Of a stretch of DNA of 32,125 nucleotides, positions 7,621-16,402 are shown piece by piece. This DNA comes from Comamonadaceae bacterium (lineage in GTDB: Bacteria > Pseudomonadota > Gammaproteobacteria > Burkholderiales > Burkholderiaceae_C). Made by a program: the position numbers and the translations under genes. The notes below the pieces were generated by a model. It was not told where the DNA came from and made no database searches. It saw nothing but the letters and a program-made list of their open reading frames with translations. The DNA lies in NCBI GenBank assembly GCA_015999985.1, contig JAECRA010000051.1, positions 1 through 32,125 of the forward strand, in the 5' to 3' direction. Positions within the stretch are counted from its first letter, which is position 1; every line of letters begins with the position of its first letter.

Positions 7621-9694
7621 AGATCTCAGTCGTTTCGGGGTCGGAAGGGCGCGTGGAACCCAGGAACCTGGCAGTCACGCAGGTGATGTCGTCCGTTTGA
7701 GGCGCTCCAGCTTCAAACTGCCGCACGGCTTCAAGCAAAGTCTCGGGAAAGTCGTCATTGGGAGCTTTGTATTCGCTGGCCAGTGCATTGAGTCTGGACT
7801 CACCAAACAAGCTTCCTTCGGGGTTGGAAGCTTCTGTGACGCCATCGGTGTAGAGGAGCAGCGTATCGCCAGGGCTCAGCAGGACACGTCCCTGTTTGAA
7901 CTTGATGTCTTCCATCACAGCCAGGGCCATGTTCTGGCCGCGTGGCATGGCTTCTACGGTTCCATCCGCACGCATCAGCAGGGGAGGGTTGTGGCCTGCG
8001 TTGACGTAATCGAGTGCCCCGCTCTCCAAGTCGAGCAAGCACAGGAATACTGTCACGAACATCATCTGCTCGTTCTCTGCGCACAGCTGCTCGTTCAGAC
8101 GTTCAATGATGTCGGCAGGTTCCTGCAAAAACTGCGCAATGTTCTTCAGCAGCGTCCGCGATATGGCCATGAAGAATGCTGCGGGAATACCTTTTCCGGA
8201 TACGTCGGCCACCACCATGGCCAGACGGCCATCTTTCATGAGGAAGTAGTCGTAGAAATCGCCGCCCACCTCTTTCGCTGGCACCATCAGAGCCGACACC
8301 GCCGCTGCGTCGGTGGGCGGCGCAGATCGCGGCAAGATCGACAGTTGCATCGTGCGGGCAATTTCCAGTTCCTGTTGCAAACTGATCAAGGTGGCTTGCT
8401 GAGCCATGGCCTCGCGCAGCTTGTGAAGAAGTCCCACCAGACGATGCTGCTGCGTGGTCACCAGGTCGGACATACGCCCCAGCACACCGGCCAATTTGAC
8501 GAGTGAGTTGTCTGTCTGCAAGGAGGGCGCCTCAGGTGGCGGCTCCAGTGCCGTCAAAACCTCCATGCGCGCTTGCTCATCTAACGTGTCTGCAAGCTGG
8601 CGCAATTGACCGCGAATCAGCCGCTCCTGTTGCTGGTGCGTGCGCAACCTCTCATCACGCAGCATTTGAAGGTTGAACATTTCGTCGCGCAGCGCGGCCA
8701 CGCTGCGAGCGATCTGACCTGCTTCATCGGGTAACGCCTGGTCGTCCTCATCGGGGGTGGCGCGCAGGTCTCCGCTCGCCAATTTATCAAGCACCCCAAC
8801 AGAGCGTGCCAGCGGACCCAGCGCATGCCGGAGATAGGCAAATACTGCCGAGCCCAGCAGGGCCAGAACAAGCAGGGCTCCTCCCAAAGCCAAGAGGTCC
8901 ATTCGTCGGTTCTCGTTCTCCTGTTCTGTGATGTCCCACGCCGTCAGGACAGCTCCAATCGGGCGGCCGTTGAATCCCACAAGGGGCGTGGTTGCTGTCA
9001 TCCAGTGCCGACCGTCTGGAGAGGATGTCTGGGCGACGTTGGAGCGTCTTGTCATTAGAGCCTGACCGTCGTCGCTGACCAGCCCCGGTAGCCTTCCAGA
9101 GATCTCGCGGCCACGCAAGTTGATGATGAAGCTTTCGCCAGCCACAGTGCGCGTCATCTCGGGCATCAGATACCCCAGGCTCTGTCCGATAGCCAGGATG
9201 CCTGGGGCACTTTCTGGCCCGAACCTGCGTAGCGCCAACAAGTAATACCGTTCGCGCGAAGACTGGCTGAGCCCGGTCTGTAGTTCGTCGGTGGAAAGTG
9301 AGCGCGTCAGCCAGCCCGTGTCCACCATGGGCTGTTGTTGCAACGCAGTGGAGCTGGTATGGGCCAGCACACGTTTTTGATCGTACCAATCCGCACGCCA
9401 ACCCGGATGTTGCTCAAGAATGGGCCGTATAGCGGCACCGAGGGCCTCAAGGTCGCGCTTGATCCAGGCTTGGGTGACTTCCGGCTTTGCCAAGGCTTCG
9501 GTGAGGGCTGCTTGCAATCTGCCCGCAGATTCCGCTTGCAGCTTGTTCCAGGCGATCGACTGAGATTGCAACAATACTTGGTTGTAGCGACGCGTCATCT
9601 CGCCGTCGCGTTGCCATTCCCACGCGCTCCCAATGAGCCATAGCGCCGTCGTTGAAACGAGCATAAGGACCGTGATGCGAGTCTTAAGCTGCAT
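7619..9694 (-). CDS. Membrane HAMP-SpoIIE (PP2C) phosphatase, BtrU-like
   Basis: 691 aa. Membrane helix at about 7-24, periplasmic sensor region 25-262 (probably Cache-like), second helix 265-288, HAMP 287-340, a long coiled coil to ~460, then a SpoIIE/PP2C domain ~470-678. Metal-binding aspartates are all present: D479 (GGDFYD), D497 (ADVSGKG), D617 (YTDGVTE) and D668/D669 (TDDIT), so it should be active. Such phosphatases dephosphorylate a small anti-sigma antagonist and thereby free a sigma factor. In Bordetella, BtrU does this for BtrV and switches on the T3SS. Here it closes the long T3SS-led run and overlaps the previous gene by 11 bp, which points to the same job. The antagonist, kinase and sigma genes are not in the window. 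Confidence 0.88.
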   Translation of the reverse strand: MQLKTRITVLMLVSTTALWLIGSAWEWQRDGEMTRRYNQVLLQSQSIAWNKLQAESAGRLQAALTEALAKPEVTQAWIKRDLEALGAAIRPILEQHPGWRADWYDQKRVLAHTSSTALQQQPMVDTGWLTRSLSTDELQTGLSQSSRERYYLLALRRFGPESAPGILAIGQSLGYLMPEMTRTVAGESFIINLRGREISGRLPGLVSDDGQALMTRRSNVAQTSSPDGRHWMTATTPLVGFNGRPIGAVLTAWDITEQENENRRMDLLALGGALLVLALLGSAVFAYLRHALGPLARSVGVLDKLASGDLRATPDEDDQALPDEAGQIARSVAALRDEMFNLQMLRDERLRTHQQQERLIRGQLRQLADTLDEQARMEVLTALEPPPEAPSLQTDNSLVKLAGVLGRMSDLVTTQQHRLVGLLHKLREAMAQQATLISLQQELEIARTMQLSILPRSAPPTDAAAVSALMVPAKEVGGDFYDYFLMKDGRLAMVVADVSGKGIPAAFFMAISRTLLKNIAQFLQEPADIIERLNEQLCAENEQMMFVTVFLCLLDLESGALDYVNAGHNPPLLMRADGTVEAMPRGQNMALAVMEDIKFKQGRVLLSPGDTLLLYTDGVTEASNPEGSLFGESRLNALASEYKAPNDDFPETLLEAVRQFEAGAPQTDDITCVTARFLGSTRPSDPETTEI

Positions 9695-10940
9695 GCCGAC
9701 CTTCCGCAGATTGGTGCGCGGAGACTGGCGCTCGAGGGCCTAAAAGCGGCAGGAGCAGGGCCGCAATGCCACAAGCGGCGAGGATGGCATAGCCCAGCCC
9801 GTCCCAAAGTTGAAACATTCGTGGCGCCGCGGCTATTTGTGCCAGCAAGCCGAGCCCCAGCCCGAACACCGCGCTACCCAGCAGCAACCCATACCATGCA
9901 TACACCGTGTTTTTCAACCAACCGAAGCGGTAGGAGATAACCACCAGGACGGCCAGCAAAGTCAGTGCGCCAGCGGCGGTCAGCGCAAACGGATAGCCTG
10001 GCAGTATTGCCATGGGTGACGAGGCGAGCAGGCCTAGCATGACGCCGCGCCAGCGTTGGTGTGCTGCTTTTGCACTGAGGAGGGGGGCGGCCACCAAGTG
10101 TGCACTATCGGGTGCAAGCTCCGGTGCGAGGCTGTTCGCAGTTGCTTGGACCTCGCCACCAGGGTGGGGCATGTCAAAACGGTCATCCCCTATGGTCTCC
10201 GTCAGTACTCTGTCCAGCGCGTGGCGTTTCTCAAAATCCGGTTCGGTCTGCCTGAGTGATTGGGCCAGGCGTTGAACGCGCAAGTGCTGTTCGCTGGCAT
10301 GGCGCAATTGCTCAACCAACCATGGCAGGCGCCTGTCAAAATACCTGCGACTGACACGAGGCGGGCGAGTCGCCAGATCGCCTGCGGCAATGCGTTCACA
10401 GCTCTCAAGTATGAGCCGCTCGCGCCTGAGCACCACGCCGGTCAAGGCGAACCGCAGCGCTTCATTGGCCAGGCCTGCGATGAGCGCGATCAACACGGCC
10501 ACGGGCAAGCCCCAAGGCAGCAGTAGCGCAGACACCCTCGGCTGGCGCCAGAGCAGCTCCAGGCTAGCCACTGCAGCACCTTCATGCGTAATGGGGACCA
10601 CCACGAGCGGCAGAGTATCTGGACCAGGTGCACCTTTTTGAGTGAGAATTTGGCCTTTCTGATCCACGAGTGCTATCCGAACAATAGCGGAAAAGCCCTT
10701 TGCGCGTTGGTTGAAGAGGTCTTCAACGCCCTCCAATTGATCAACAGGAACGCCGACATCAATGGCCAGCTGAATCTGGTCTGCGACTTCTTCTGCGATA
10801 AGGTGGGCACGCGCATCGGCCTCGTGGTAGGCCGTGTCCCGCAACTGAGAGATGGCGACCCAGCTCACCATCAGGCCCATCAGTGTGAGCAGAGCGAGCC
10901 CTGCCATGGCAAATCGCCGTGCCAATTGCACCGGAGACAT
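9684..10940 (-). CDS. Multi-pass membrane sensor-like protein without output domain
   Basis: 418 aa, no named family recognised. Helix 11-30, periplasmic domain about 31-138 (helix then beta strands ending in VRIALVDQKGQIL, like a single Cache/PAS-type sensor), helix 139-157, a HAMP-like segment 158-215 (ILESCERIAAGDLATRPP), a polar stretch to ~295, then about four more helices (~299-313, 318-336, 348-370, 381-400). No kinase, GGDEF, methyl-accepting or phosphatase domain is present. The start overlaps the previous stop (TGATG) and the end overlaps the phosphatase start. Context suggests it passes a periplasmic or membrane signal to the HAMP-SpoIIE phosphatase. The four C-terminal helices are the odd part. 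Confidence 0.75.
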   Translation of the reverse strand: MSPVQLARRFAMAGLALLTLMGLMVSWVAISQLRDTAYHEADARAHLIAEEVADQIQLAIDVGVPVDQLEGVEDLFNQRAKGFSAIVRIALVDQKGQILTQKGAPGPDTLPLVVVPITHEGAAVASLELLWRQPRVSALLLPWGLPVAVLIALIAGLANEALRFALTGVVLRRERLILESCERIAAGDLATRPPRVSRRYFDRRLPWLVEQLRHASEQHLRVQRLAQSLRQTEPDFEKRHALDRVLTETIGDDRFDMPHPGGEVQATANSLAPELAPDSAHLVAAPLLSAKAAHQRWRGVMLGLLASSPMAILPGYPFALTAAGALTLLAVLVVISYRFGWLKNTVYAWYGLLLGSAVFGLGLGLLAQIAAAPRMFQLWDGLGYAILAACGIAALLLPLLGPRAPVSAHQSAEGRHAA

Positions 10941-11713
10941 CAGTGGTCATCCTCGTTGCGCTTGAGAGCTTCAAGCCCTGCTTCCATGCGAGCTTCGGTG
11001 CTTCTCAGGCGTAAGGCCGCTTGTTCCATAGCTGCGTTGTCCCGTAAGCGGGCCAGGCCTCGCAGTAGCCAAACCGCAAGCAGTAAACAGGCGGCGCTCA
11101 CGCAAAGACCGCCTGCCAGCGTGACTCCCAGCAGATACCAGGGTGAAGGCGAGGGCGGATTTGGCGAGGTGATACTGATATGACCCGCAATTTCTCCGAA
11201 CGGGCCTCTGATGGGCAAGCCCAAAGTGAAACCATCTTCATTGGCTACCGACCAAGACGCCGCGGCGATGCTTCCAGACTCACCCCTGCCACGCGCCGAC
11301 TGGCTGCGTGCGCTGGCGGTAAGCCAATTGGAAGGCACGCGGTCACCAATGGCGCCCCGGTCCGTGTTGAACAGAGACAAGGCATTGGCATCGAACACTT
11401 CTGCAGAAAGCAAAGAAGGGTCGTCAGAGAGCAGGTCTTCCAGCAAGGCTTGCGCCTGTTGGCTGTCGATCAGCTCAAACCCCAAGGCAAGACTGGTTTC
11501 CAGACGTTCCTTTATTCCTTGGAGTGCAATCTCCAAACGGGCCTCGCGCAACTCCTGCGCTTGTGAGCGCTGCAAACTTAGCAAGAGTGCCGCTAATAGC
11601 AGCAGACCGCACATGGCGACCACCCACCAGCGGCCTGCAACTTCCAGGCAGGCAGCGAAGGTGATGCTCGGAGCTCGCCAATCAGTGGGGCCAGACTTTT
11701 CTGCGGGGTTCAT
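10940..11713 (-). CDS. Two-helix membrane protein with periplasmic sensor domain
   Basis: 257 aa, unknown family. Cytoplasmic N terminus, helix about 29-47, periplasmic region 48-190 that starts with a long helix and ends in beta strands (FTLGLPIRGPFGEIAGHISI, typical of Cache/PAS-type sensors), helix 192-216, then a short cytoplasmic charged coiled coil (217-257). It has no enzymatic output. Its start overlaps the stop of the binding-protein gene as ATGA and its stop overlaps the next start, so it belongs to a tightly coupled four-gene module. Likely role: receives a signal from the periplasmic binding protein and relays it through its short coiled coil, possibly by pairing with the 418-aa protein or the phosphatase. 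This is inference from layout. Confidence 0.75.
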   Translation of the reverse strand: MNPAEKSGPTDWRAPSITFAACLEVAGRWWVVAMCGLLLLAALLLSLQRSQAQELREARLEIALQGIKERLETSLALGFELIDSQQAQALLEDLLSDDPSLLSAEVFDANALSLFNTDRGAIGDRVPSNWLTASARSQSARGRGESGSIAAASWSVANEDGFTLGLPIRGPFGEIAGHISITSPNPPSPSPWYLLGVTLAGGLCVSAACLLLAVWLLRGLARLRDNAAMEQAALRLRSTEARMEAGLEALKRNEDDH

Positions 11714-12855
11714 TTGATCACCTCCGCCACGTTAAGCAGGACCAATGGCGGATAAAGCTCCAGTTTCTTGGCCGTCTGCATATTGATCAGAAGCGAAAAC
11801 CGTTGAAGCGGCTCAGCGGGGATAGTTTCTACCGGAATCTGGTCAATTAGGATCTGGCTGGCTTTGTAGGCGGCAAACCTCCCTACGTTGGCGCCATTTG
11901 CGAATAGGCCGAACATGCACTGGGATTGCCGTACGATGCTCTCGGTCGTGCAGAAGGTCGGCACTCCAGCTTCAATGGCGGACTTGGTAACCAGATCTCG
12001 GTGCGTGAGGGCCAGAAAGGAACTGGGCGCGATGTACAAAAAATCGGCTTTCCGGGAAGCCAGCCGCTGGATGATGCCCGGAAGAGCAAGGGCGTCCGCT
12101 TCCCCGTTGGTATTCAGGGGGAGCGTTTCCTCCAGCAATTCAAAACCCATTTGTGCCGCCACCCGATGCAACGCCTTTGCGATGCTCTGCGTGTTGGATT
12201 CGACCGGGTTCGTGATGTAGCCCAAACGCTGAAAGGGCCGGTAACTGCTGATGGCCTTGAGCTGCGCAGCCAGAGGCGCGACATGGCTTACACCAGTGAG
12301 GTTGCGCTCTGGTGGGGCCAACTGCTGCAACAGGCCCGACCCGACAGGATCTGTGACTTCGGTAAAGACGATGGGGATGTCGCGAATGTATGTGGCCGCA
12401 TCGGCAGCATCATATTTTCCCGCGAGTGCCAGCGTGGTACTGGTAGACCAGGAATAGATCAGATCGGGTTGGAGCGATCGCACTGTCTCTATGAGTGCGG
12501 GGCCGTCTTCAGGACGGTCCGAATAGTGCACGCTCTCGAATTTGACGGGCATACCCCTTTTCACCAGATAGTCCCGAAAGCCGGCTTCGATATTTTGCTC
12601 GTCGCGTGAAAGCACCATGGCAATGGTGTAAGTCTTTTGAGGGCCGAGCGCATGCCCCGTGAAAATATGGCCGATAAGCATCCACCCGAGCGCCAGCGCC
12701 CACGTGGCTCCGCTAACCCGTCTCCGCCGTGCAGGAGGGGTGGCCGTCGCGGAAGGGCGAGTTACAGATGATGAAGTCAACGTCGTGGCGCAGATGAGGT
12801 TTTTCTCGAATCGGATTTGCCAACGGATGCGCAAGTGCTTGCACCCGTGAGCCAC
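11710..12855 (-). CDS. Periplasmic ABC_sub_bind-type ligand-binding protein
   Basis: 381 aa. After a basic stretch and hydrophobic segment (RRRRVSGATWALALGWMLIG, residues ~43-62), which acts as an export signal or anchor, the protein shows the two-lobed fold of the ABC_sub_bind/TrpX family: YTIAMVLSRDEQNIEAGFRDYL, LIYSWSTSTTLALAG, IPIVFTEVTDPVGSGLL, NLTGVSHV, RLGYITNPVESNTQSI, VPTFCTTESIVRQ. No ABC permease or ATPase accompanies it; it is followed instead by membrane sensors and a phosphatase. I infer a sensory role rather than transport. The annotated start is a GTG 10 bp after the sctC stop codon; the first ~40 residues look poor and the true start may be further in (for example a TTG near residue 27). 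Confidence 0.8.
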   Translation of the reverse strand: MAHGCKHLRIRWQIRFEKNLICATTLTSSSVTRPSATATPPARRRRVSGATWALALGWMLIGHIFTGHALGPQKTYTIAMVLSRDEQNIEAGFRDYLVKRGMPVKFESVHYSDRPEDGPALIETVRSLQPDLIYSWSTSTTLALAGKYDAADAATYIRDIPIVFTEVTDPVGSGLLQQLAPPERNLTGVSHVAPLAAQLKAISSYRPFQRLGYITNPVESNTQSIAKALHRVAAQMGFELLEETLPLNTNGEADALALPGIIQRLASRKADFLYIAPSSFLALTHRDLVTKSAIEAGVPTFCTTESIVRQSQCMFGLFANGANVGRFAAYKASQILIDQIPVETIPAEPLQRFSLLINMQTAKKLELYPPLVLLNVAEVIK

Positions 12856-12865
12856 AACCTGCCTG

Positions 12866-14812
12866 TTAATTCATGGTGCCGAGATCGTTCTCTCCAGAGG
12901 CCGGAAAGGTGCGAACCGGCTCCTTCCGGTTTGGCGAACCAAGTGGCCTTGCCAGGGGGAAGGCTCTTGGAGGTGGATTGATCAGCGTAGCAGGGTAGTC
13001 GGGCGGGGGGGAGGGCTGATAAGCAGATGCATCGCCCGACGGGTCGCGGCCTACTGGCGCGCTGATGCGCGGCACAGGACCACCTGGCAGCACGGCGGGC
13101 TCCGGATCAGGCAGCGTCACAACGCGTGGCTTGATAAGAAACAGCCTTTCACGCGCTTGCAAAGAATTGACCTTGTGCGAGAAGAGTGCACCTACGACAG
13201 GAATGGAGCCAAGTACAGGAATACGGTCGTTCGCCTGAGTCACATACTGCGTGTTGTAGCCGCCAATCAGCAATGTCTGGTTCTCACCCACCAAGGCCTG
13301 TGTACTGACGGTACTGCGCCGTACTGTGGGCAGATTCTCGATTTCACGGTCCTGGATCTGACCGTCTTCGATATCCACATCCAGTTGCACTGTGGGGCCA
13401 ATGCCGCTTGGGCTGATGAAACGCGGAGTCACCTTGAGCGTGGTGCCCACGGTCACAGGCGTCACCGTCGCCACGCGCTCGCCGCTGGCGCGTATGTAGA
13501 AGGTTTCCGACAGATCGAGCAAGGCACCTGTGTTGTCCAGCGTCAGTATCGATGGCCGTGACTGTATGGTCGCTTCTCCAAGGCTTTCCAGCGCTCGGAT
13601 TCGAGTCACCAGGTAGTTGCCAGCGTCCAGCACCGTGGAAGTGGTGCTGATTCCGCTGCCGCGTGCAGCGGCTGAAATGGTAAGAGCGCCTGAGTTCGCA
13701 GATACATCTCCAAAGCCGGCTGCCAGGCCGCCCTTGCGGCCACCCCATGCAATTCCCAACTCGTCCAGGCGGGTAGAGTTGACATCAATGATGAGCGCCT
13801 CGATCTCAATCAAGGCGGTTGGCACGTCAAGCTGCTCGATCAATGCCTTGAACATTGGCAAGCGCTCTGGCGTATCCTGAATGATGAGCGCGTTAAGGCG
13901 TGAATCAGCCTGAATCGATGGCGTGCGGCGACGTAAGGCCACGACGTTGGCTGACCCGTCTCGTGTGACGCCGTCGGCGCTCAGGCCTTCTCCGAGTGAT
14001 TGATTTCCCAGCGTTGCAGCCGGCGTCATTGGAGAGTCCACGCTCCGCAGTGGGCCCAGTTGTGGGTTGCCGCTCGCCCTCAGCGGGGCGGCCAGGCGTC
14101 CCACAGCGTCATTGTTGGGCGAAGGCACGGAGGCCGAGTCATTCGTGACCAGATCACGCAGCACCTGTGCCAGGCCTTTCGTCGTGATCTGCCGGTCCCG
14201 GTAGGTCATGGTCCTATCGTCTACCGAAGCATGCTTGAGCCTGAAAACGGCAACTTGTTGCCCGCCAGCGACCAGAGGCAGGCTTTCAACGGTGCGCTTG
14301 ACCATGGCCACATACGCCGGAGGACCGGACACGAGGGCAAGACCTTGCTGGGGCAGCTCACCCCACCCAAAGCGGGGGTCCAGCACGCCCAGGCTCGTGA
14401 GGGCCTGACGCATCGCTCCGATGCTGGCACCCGAACTGTTGATGCTGGACGTCGCGATCTCGTTGGTTCGGCTGATGAACAGCGTACCCGCGTGAGTGAA
14501 CCACTGAAAACCGTACACCCCACCCAACTGGTTGAGAAAATCGGTGGGGCTGCGTGCCTGAAACCGACCGTTGACGTTGCCTGTGACCTGTTTCGAAAGG
14601 TCCAGCGTCAAACTGAACGAGCCCGCAAACTCGCGCAGCACGTTGGCCAGCGGGGTTTCTTTGTCCGCGTAGTAGTTGTAGGAGGCGTCGCTCCAGGGGG
14701 GCTGGCCCGCGTGCGCACAAGGCGCCGCCGCAAGCATGAAGGCGGCGACGACGGTGGCCAGGTAAGACCGTGACAGGGGAAATAGCGGCAATTTCAGTGA
14801 GCGCATGGGCAT
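12866..14812 (-). CDS. sctC: Type III secretion outer membrane secretin SctC
   Basis: 648-aa secretin that forms the outer-membrane ring. Signal peptide 1-35 (cleavage after CAHA). N0/N1 domains follow (NYYADKETPLANVLREFAGSF; FLNQLGGVYGFQWFTHAGTLFIS), then the N3 domain with RLNALIIQDTPERLPMFKALIEQLD, then the secretin core (IEIEALIIDVN; LVGENQTLLIGGYNTQYV; IPVLGSIPVVGALFSHK). A Pro-rich C-terminal tail of about 75 residues follows, possibly a pilotin or S-domain contact. Its ATG directly abuts the TGA of the upstream chaperone gene. The sensor module follows after 10 bp, so secretin and sensor genes are probably cotranscribed. Confidence 0.95.
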   Translation of the reverse strand: MPMRSLKLPLFPLSRSYLATVVAAFMLAAAPCAHAGQPPWSDASYNYYADKETPLANVLREFAGSFSLTLDLSKQVTGNVNGRFQARSPTDFLNQLGGVYGFQWFTHAGTLFISRTNEIATSSINSSGASIGAMRQALTSLGVLDPRFGWGELPQQGLALVSGPPAYVAMVKRTVESLPLVAGGQQVAVFRLKHASVDDRTMTYRDRQITTKGLAQVLRDLVTNDSASVPSPNNDAVGRLAAPLRASGNPQLGPLRSVDSPMTPAATLGNQSLGEGLSADGVTRDGSANVVALRRRTPSIQADSRLNALIIQDTPERLPMFKALIEQLDVPTALIEIEALIIDVNSTRLDELGIAWGGRKGGLAAGFGDVSANSGALTISAAARGSGISTTSTVLDAGNYLVTRIRALESLGEATIQSRPSILTLDNTGALLDLSETFYIRASGERVATVTPVTVGTTLKVTPRFISPSGIGPTVQLDVDIEDGQIQDREIENLPTVRRSTVSTQALVGENQTLLIGGYNTQYVTQANDRIPVLGSIPVVGALFSHKVNSLQARERLFLIKPRVVTLPDPEPAVLPGGPVPRISAPVGRDPSGDASAYQPSPPPDYPATLINPPPRAFPLARPLGSPNRKEPVRTFPASGENDLGTMN

Positions 14813-15184
14813 TCAATCAGACCGCACCGCGCTACGCCAGAAGGCGAGCTCGTTGACGAAGGACCCTACGTGCTCGTCTAGCATTTGGGTGGTGCCGGCT
14901 TCGCACAGTTGTTGCAGCCACAGGTTGCGCTCAGTCTTGTCAATAGCGCAACTGACCGGGGCCGTGATCATACGGCCACACGCCAACTCGCCGCACTGGC
15001 GCAAAACTTCGTTTCGCGCGGGGCCGGGTTCGGGCAACCTTAGCAGCCGCGTGCGCAGCAGAACTCGTCCATCCTGGCGCGCAAGCAGTTGCAGGTGATA
15101 CACATCGTCGACCGTCATCATCAGGCGCGTGCCGGAAAACGGGGTGTCTCCGCCAAGCGTGGCAGCGTACTCAGCAAGAATCAT
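14813..15184 (-). CDS. CesT/Tir-type T3SS chaperone (BscW-like)
   Basis: 123 aa. Small single-domain protein with the alpha-beta pattern of class I T3SS chaperones: FSGTRLMMTVDDVYHLQLLARQ, VLLRTRLLRLP, and a C-terminal helix (MLDEHVGSFVNELAFWRSA). A good ribosome site (GGAG 7 bp upstream) fixes the ATG at 15184. Position between sctU and sctC matches bscW in Bordetella as I remember it. The partner effector or component is unknown. The family assignment rests on size, pattern and position, so it is moderate. Confidence 0.65.
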   Translation of the reverse strand: MILAEYAATLGGDTPFSGTRLMMTVDDVYHLQLLARQDGRVLLRTRLLRLPEPGPARNEVLRQCGELACGRMITAPVSCAIDKTERNLWLQQLCEAGTTQMLDEHVGSFVNELAFWRSAVRSD

Positions 15185-15343
15185 GTGTTCTCCGGAATGC
15201 GGGTGCGAGAGGTGTTTGCGAGTGGACTAATCGTAAACATACTTGCAAAAATAAGGTGCGCGGAAACCACAGCACGCACAGCACGCCTTTTGGGTACTGT
15301 TCGAATGAAAAACGAGAATGGCTCATTGAGTCTGGACGTGAAT

Positions 15344-16402
15344 TCAATCGGTGGGTGGGGTGCCTTCCGCCACCAAACGCCGAAGCAGCAGTAGCAGTTC
15401 GGCGACAGGCTCAACGAGCTCAGACGGGATGTACTGGCCGGCGGTTGATTGCTCTGTGAGCGCGCGCGCAAGCGGGATATTTTGCATGACGGGCACACCA
15501 GCATCGCGCGCCGCTTGTCGCATGCGCTCGGCCAAAGCGCCTTCACCCATGGCCAGCACCACAGGTAGCGGTGTCTCACCTTCCTCATAATGCAGGGCCA
15601 CTGCAAGATGGGTGGGGTTGGTCACCAGCACGGTGGCCTTTCGAGCACTCTGCACAGCGCCTTCTTGCAGCATTTCCTGATGCAGATGCCGGCGTTTGTG
15701 CTTGATGAGGGGATCGCCCTCCATTTGCTTGTATTCCTGCTTGACCTCGCTCTTGGACATCATCAAGCCCTTGCGGTAGCTATGTCGCTGCCACACGAAG
15801 TCCGCTAATGATATGGCTGCATAGGCCAGGCCAATGTAGATAAGCATCGTCTTGATGAGAGATCCCACGATCTGTCCCATGCCAGCAAGCCCCGCCTGCG
15901 GAATGCTCGTCATGATCGGAAACGCGTCTCTCAACAAAAGCCAAAGCAGGGCAGACAGAAATCCGATCTTGACGGACGACTTCAAGAACTCCACGAAATT
16001 TTTCTTGGAGAAAATGTTCTTCAGATTGGTGATCGCGTTCAATTTCTTGCCTGATGGCTTGAGCTTCTCGAACGCCAGTACAAGGCCGACCTGAAGCGCG
16101 TCCGAGAAGATGCCCAAGACCAGGATGATTCCCAGGAATGGCAATAAAAACCATGCAGCTTCATTCACCAACTTGGTGATGAGAATGTCTGCGGCGTCCT
16201 CGAACTGCATCTCCATCAATGTGGTGGGCAGCAAGATCATCTCCATCAGGTCTTCCATCAGAAATCCTGCTGCGGTCAGCATGTAGCCGAAAATCGCCAC
16301 GATCAGAACCGTCTGGGTGAAATCCTTGCTGTAGGCTACTTCGCCTTTCTTACGCGAATCGCGCAAGCGTTTGGCGGTGGGCTGCTCGGTCTTTTCGCTC
16401 AT
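15344..16402 (-). CDS. sctU: Type III export switch protein SctU
   Basis: 352 aa, FlhB/YscU family. N-terminal MSEKTEQPTAKRLRDSRKKGEV is diagnostic; four membrane helices fill ~30-205, then a cytoplasmic domain with the self-cleaving NPTH motif at 262-265. After cleavage between N and P the protein switches export from needle to later substrates. I chose the ATG at 16402, which overlaps the sctT stop as ATGA; a longer frame to 16426 would add eight unlike residues. A 159-bp non-coding gap separates it from the downstream chaperone gene. Confidence 0.96.
   Translation of the reverse strand: MSEKTEQPTAKRLRDSRKKGEVAYSKDFTQTVLIVAIFGYMLTAAGFLMEDLMEMILLPTTLMEMQFEDAADILITKLVNEAAWFLLPFLGIILVLGIFSDALQVGLVLAFEKLKPSGKKLNAITNLKNIFSKKNFVEFLKSSVKIGFLSALLWLLLRDAFPIMTSIPQAGLAGMGQIVGSLIKTMLIYIGLAYAAISLADFVWQRHSYRKGLMMSKSEVKQEYKQMEGDPLIKHKRRHLHQEMLQEGAVQSARKATVLVTNPTHLAVALHYEEGETPLPVVLAMGEGALAERMRQAARDAGVPVMQNIPLARALTEQSTAGQYIPSELVEPVAELLLLLRRLVAEGTPPTD

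Noticed and set aside
7663..7690. GGAACC-N15-TGATGTC on the plus strand
   Set aside because: Resembles the T3SS promoter motif in spacing, but lies inside the phosphatase gene in antisense with no gene downstream; the -10 part does not match well.
14000..14773. Open frame of 257 codons on the plus strand
   Set aside because: Antisense to the confident secretin gene sctC; Arg/His/Gly-rich composition typical of a shadow in GC-rich DNA.
15185..15343. Possible 51-aa frame and extra promoter in the sctU-chaperone gap
   Set aside because: The frame has no ribosome site and overlaps the chaperone start; the gap holds only a short GTGCTGTGC/GTGCTGTGG direct repeat and no copy of the T3SS promoter motif.
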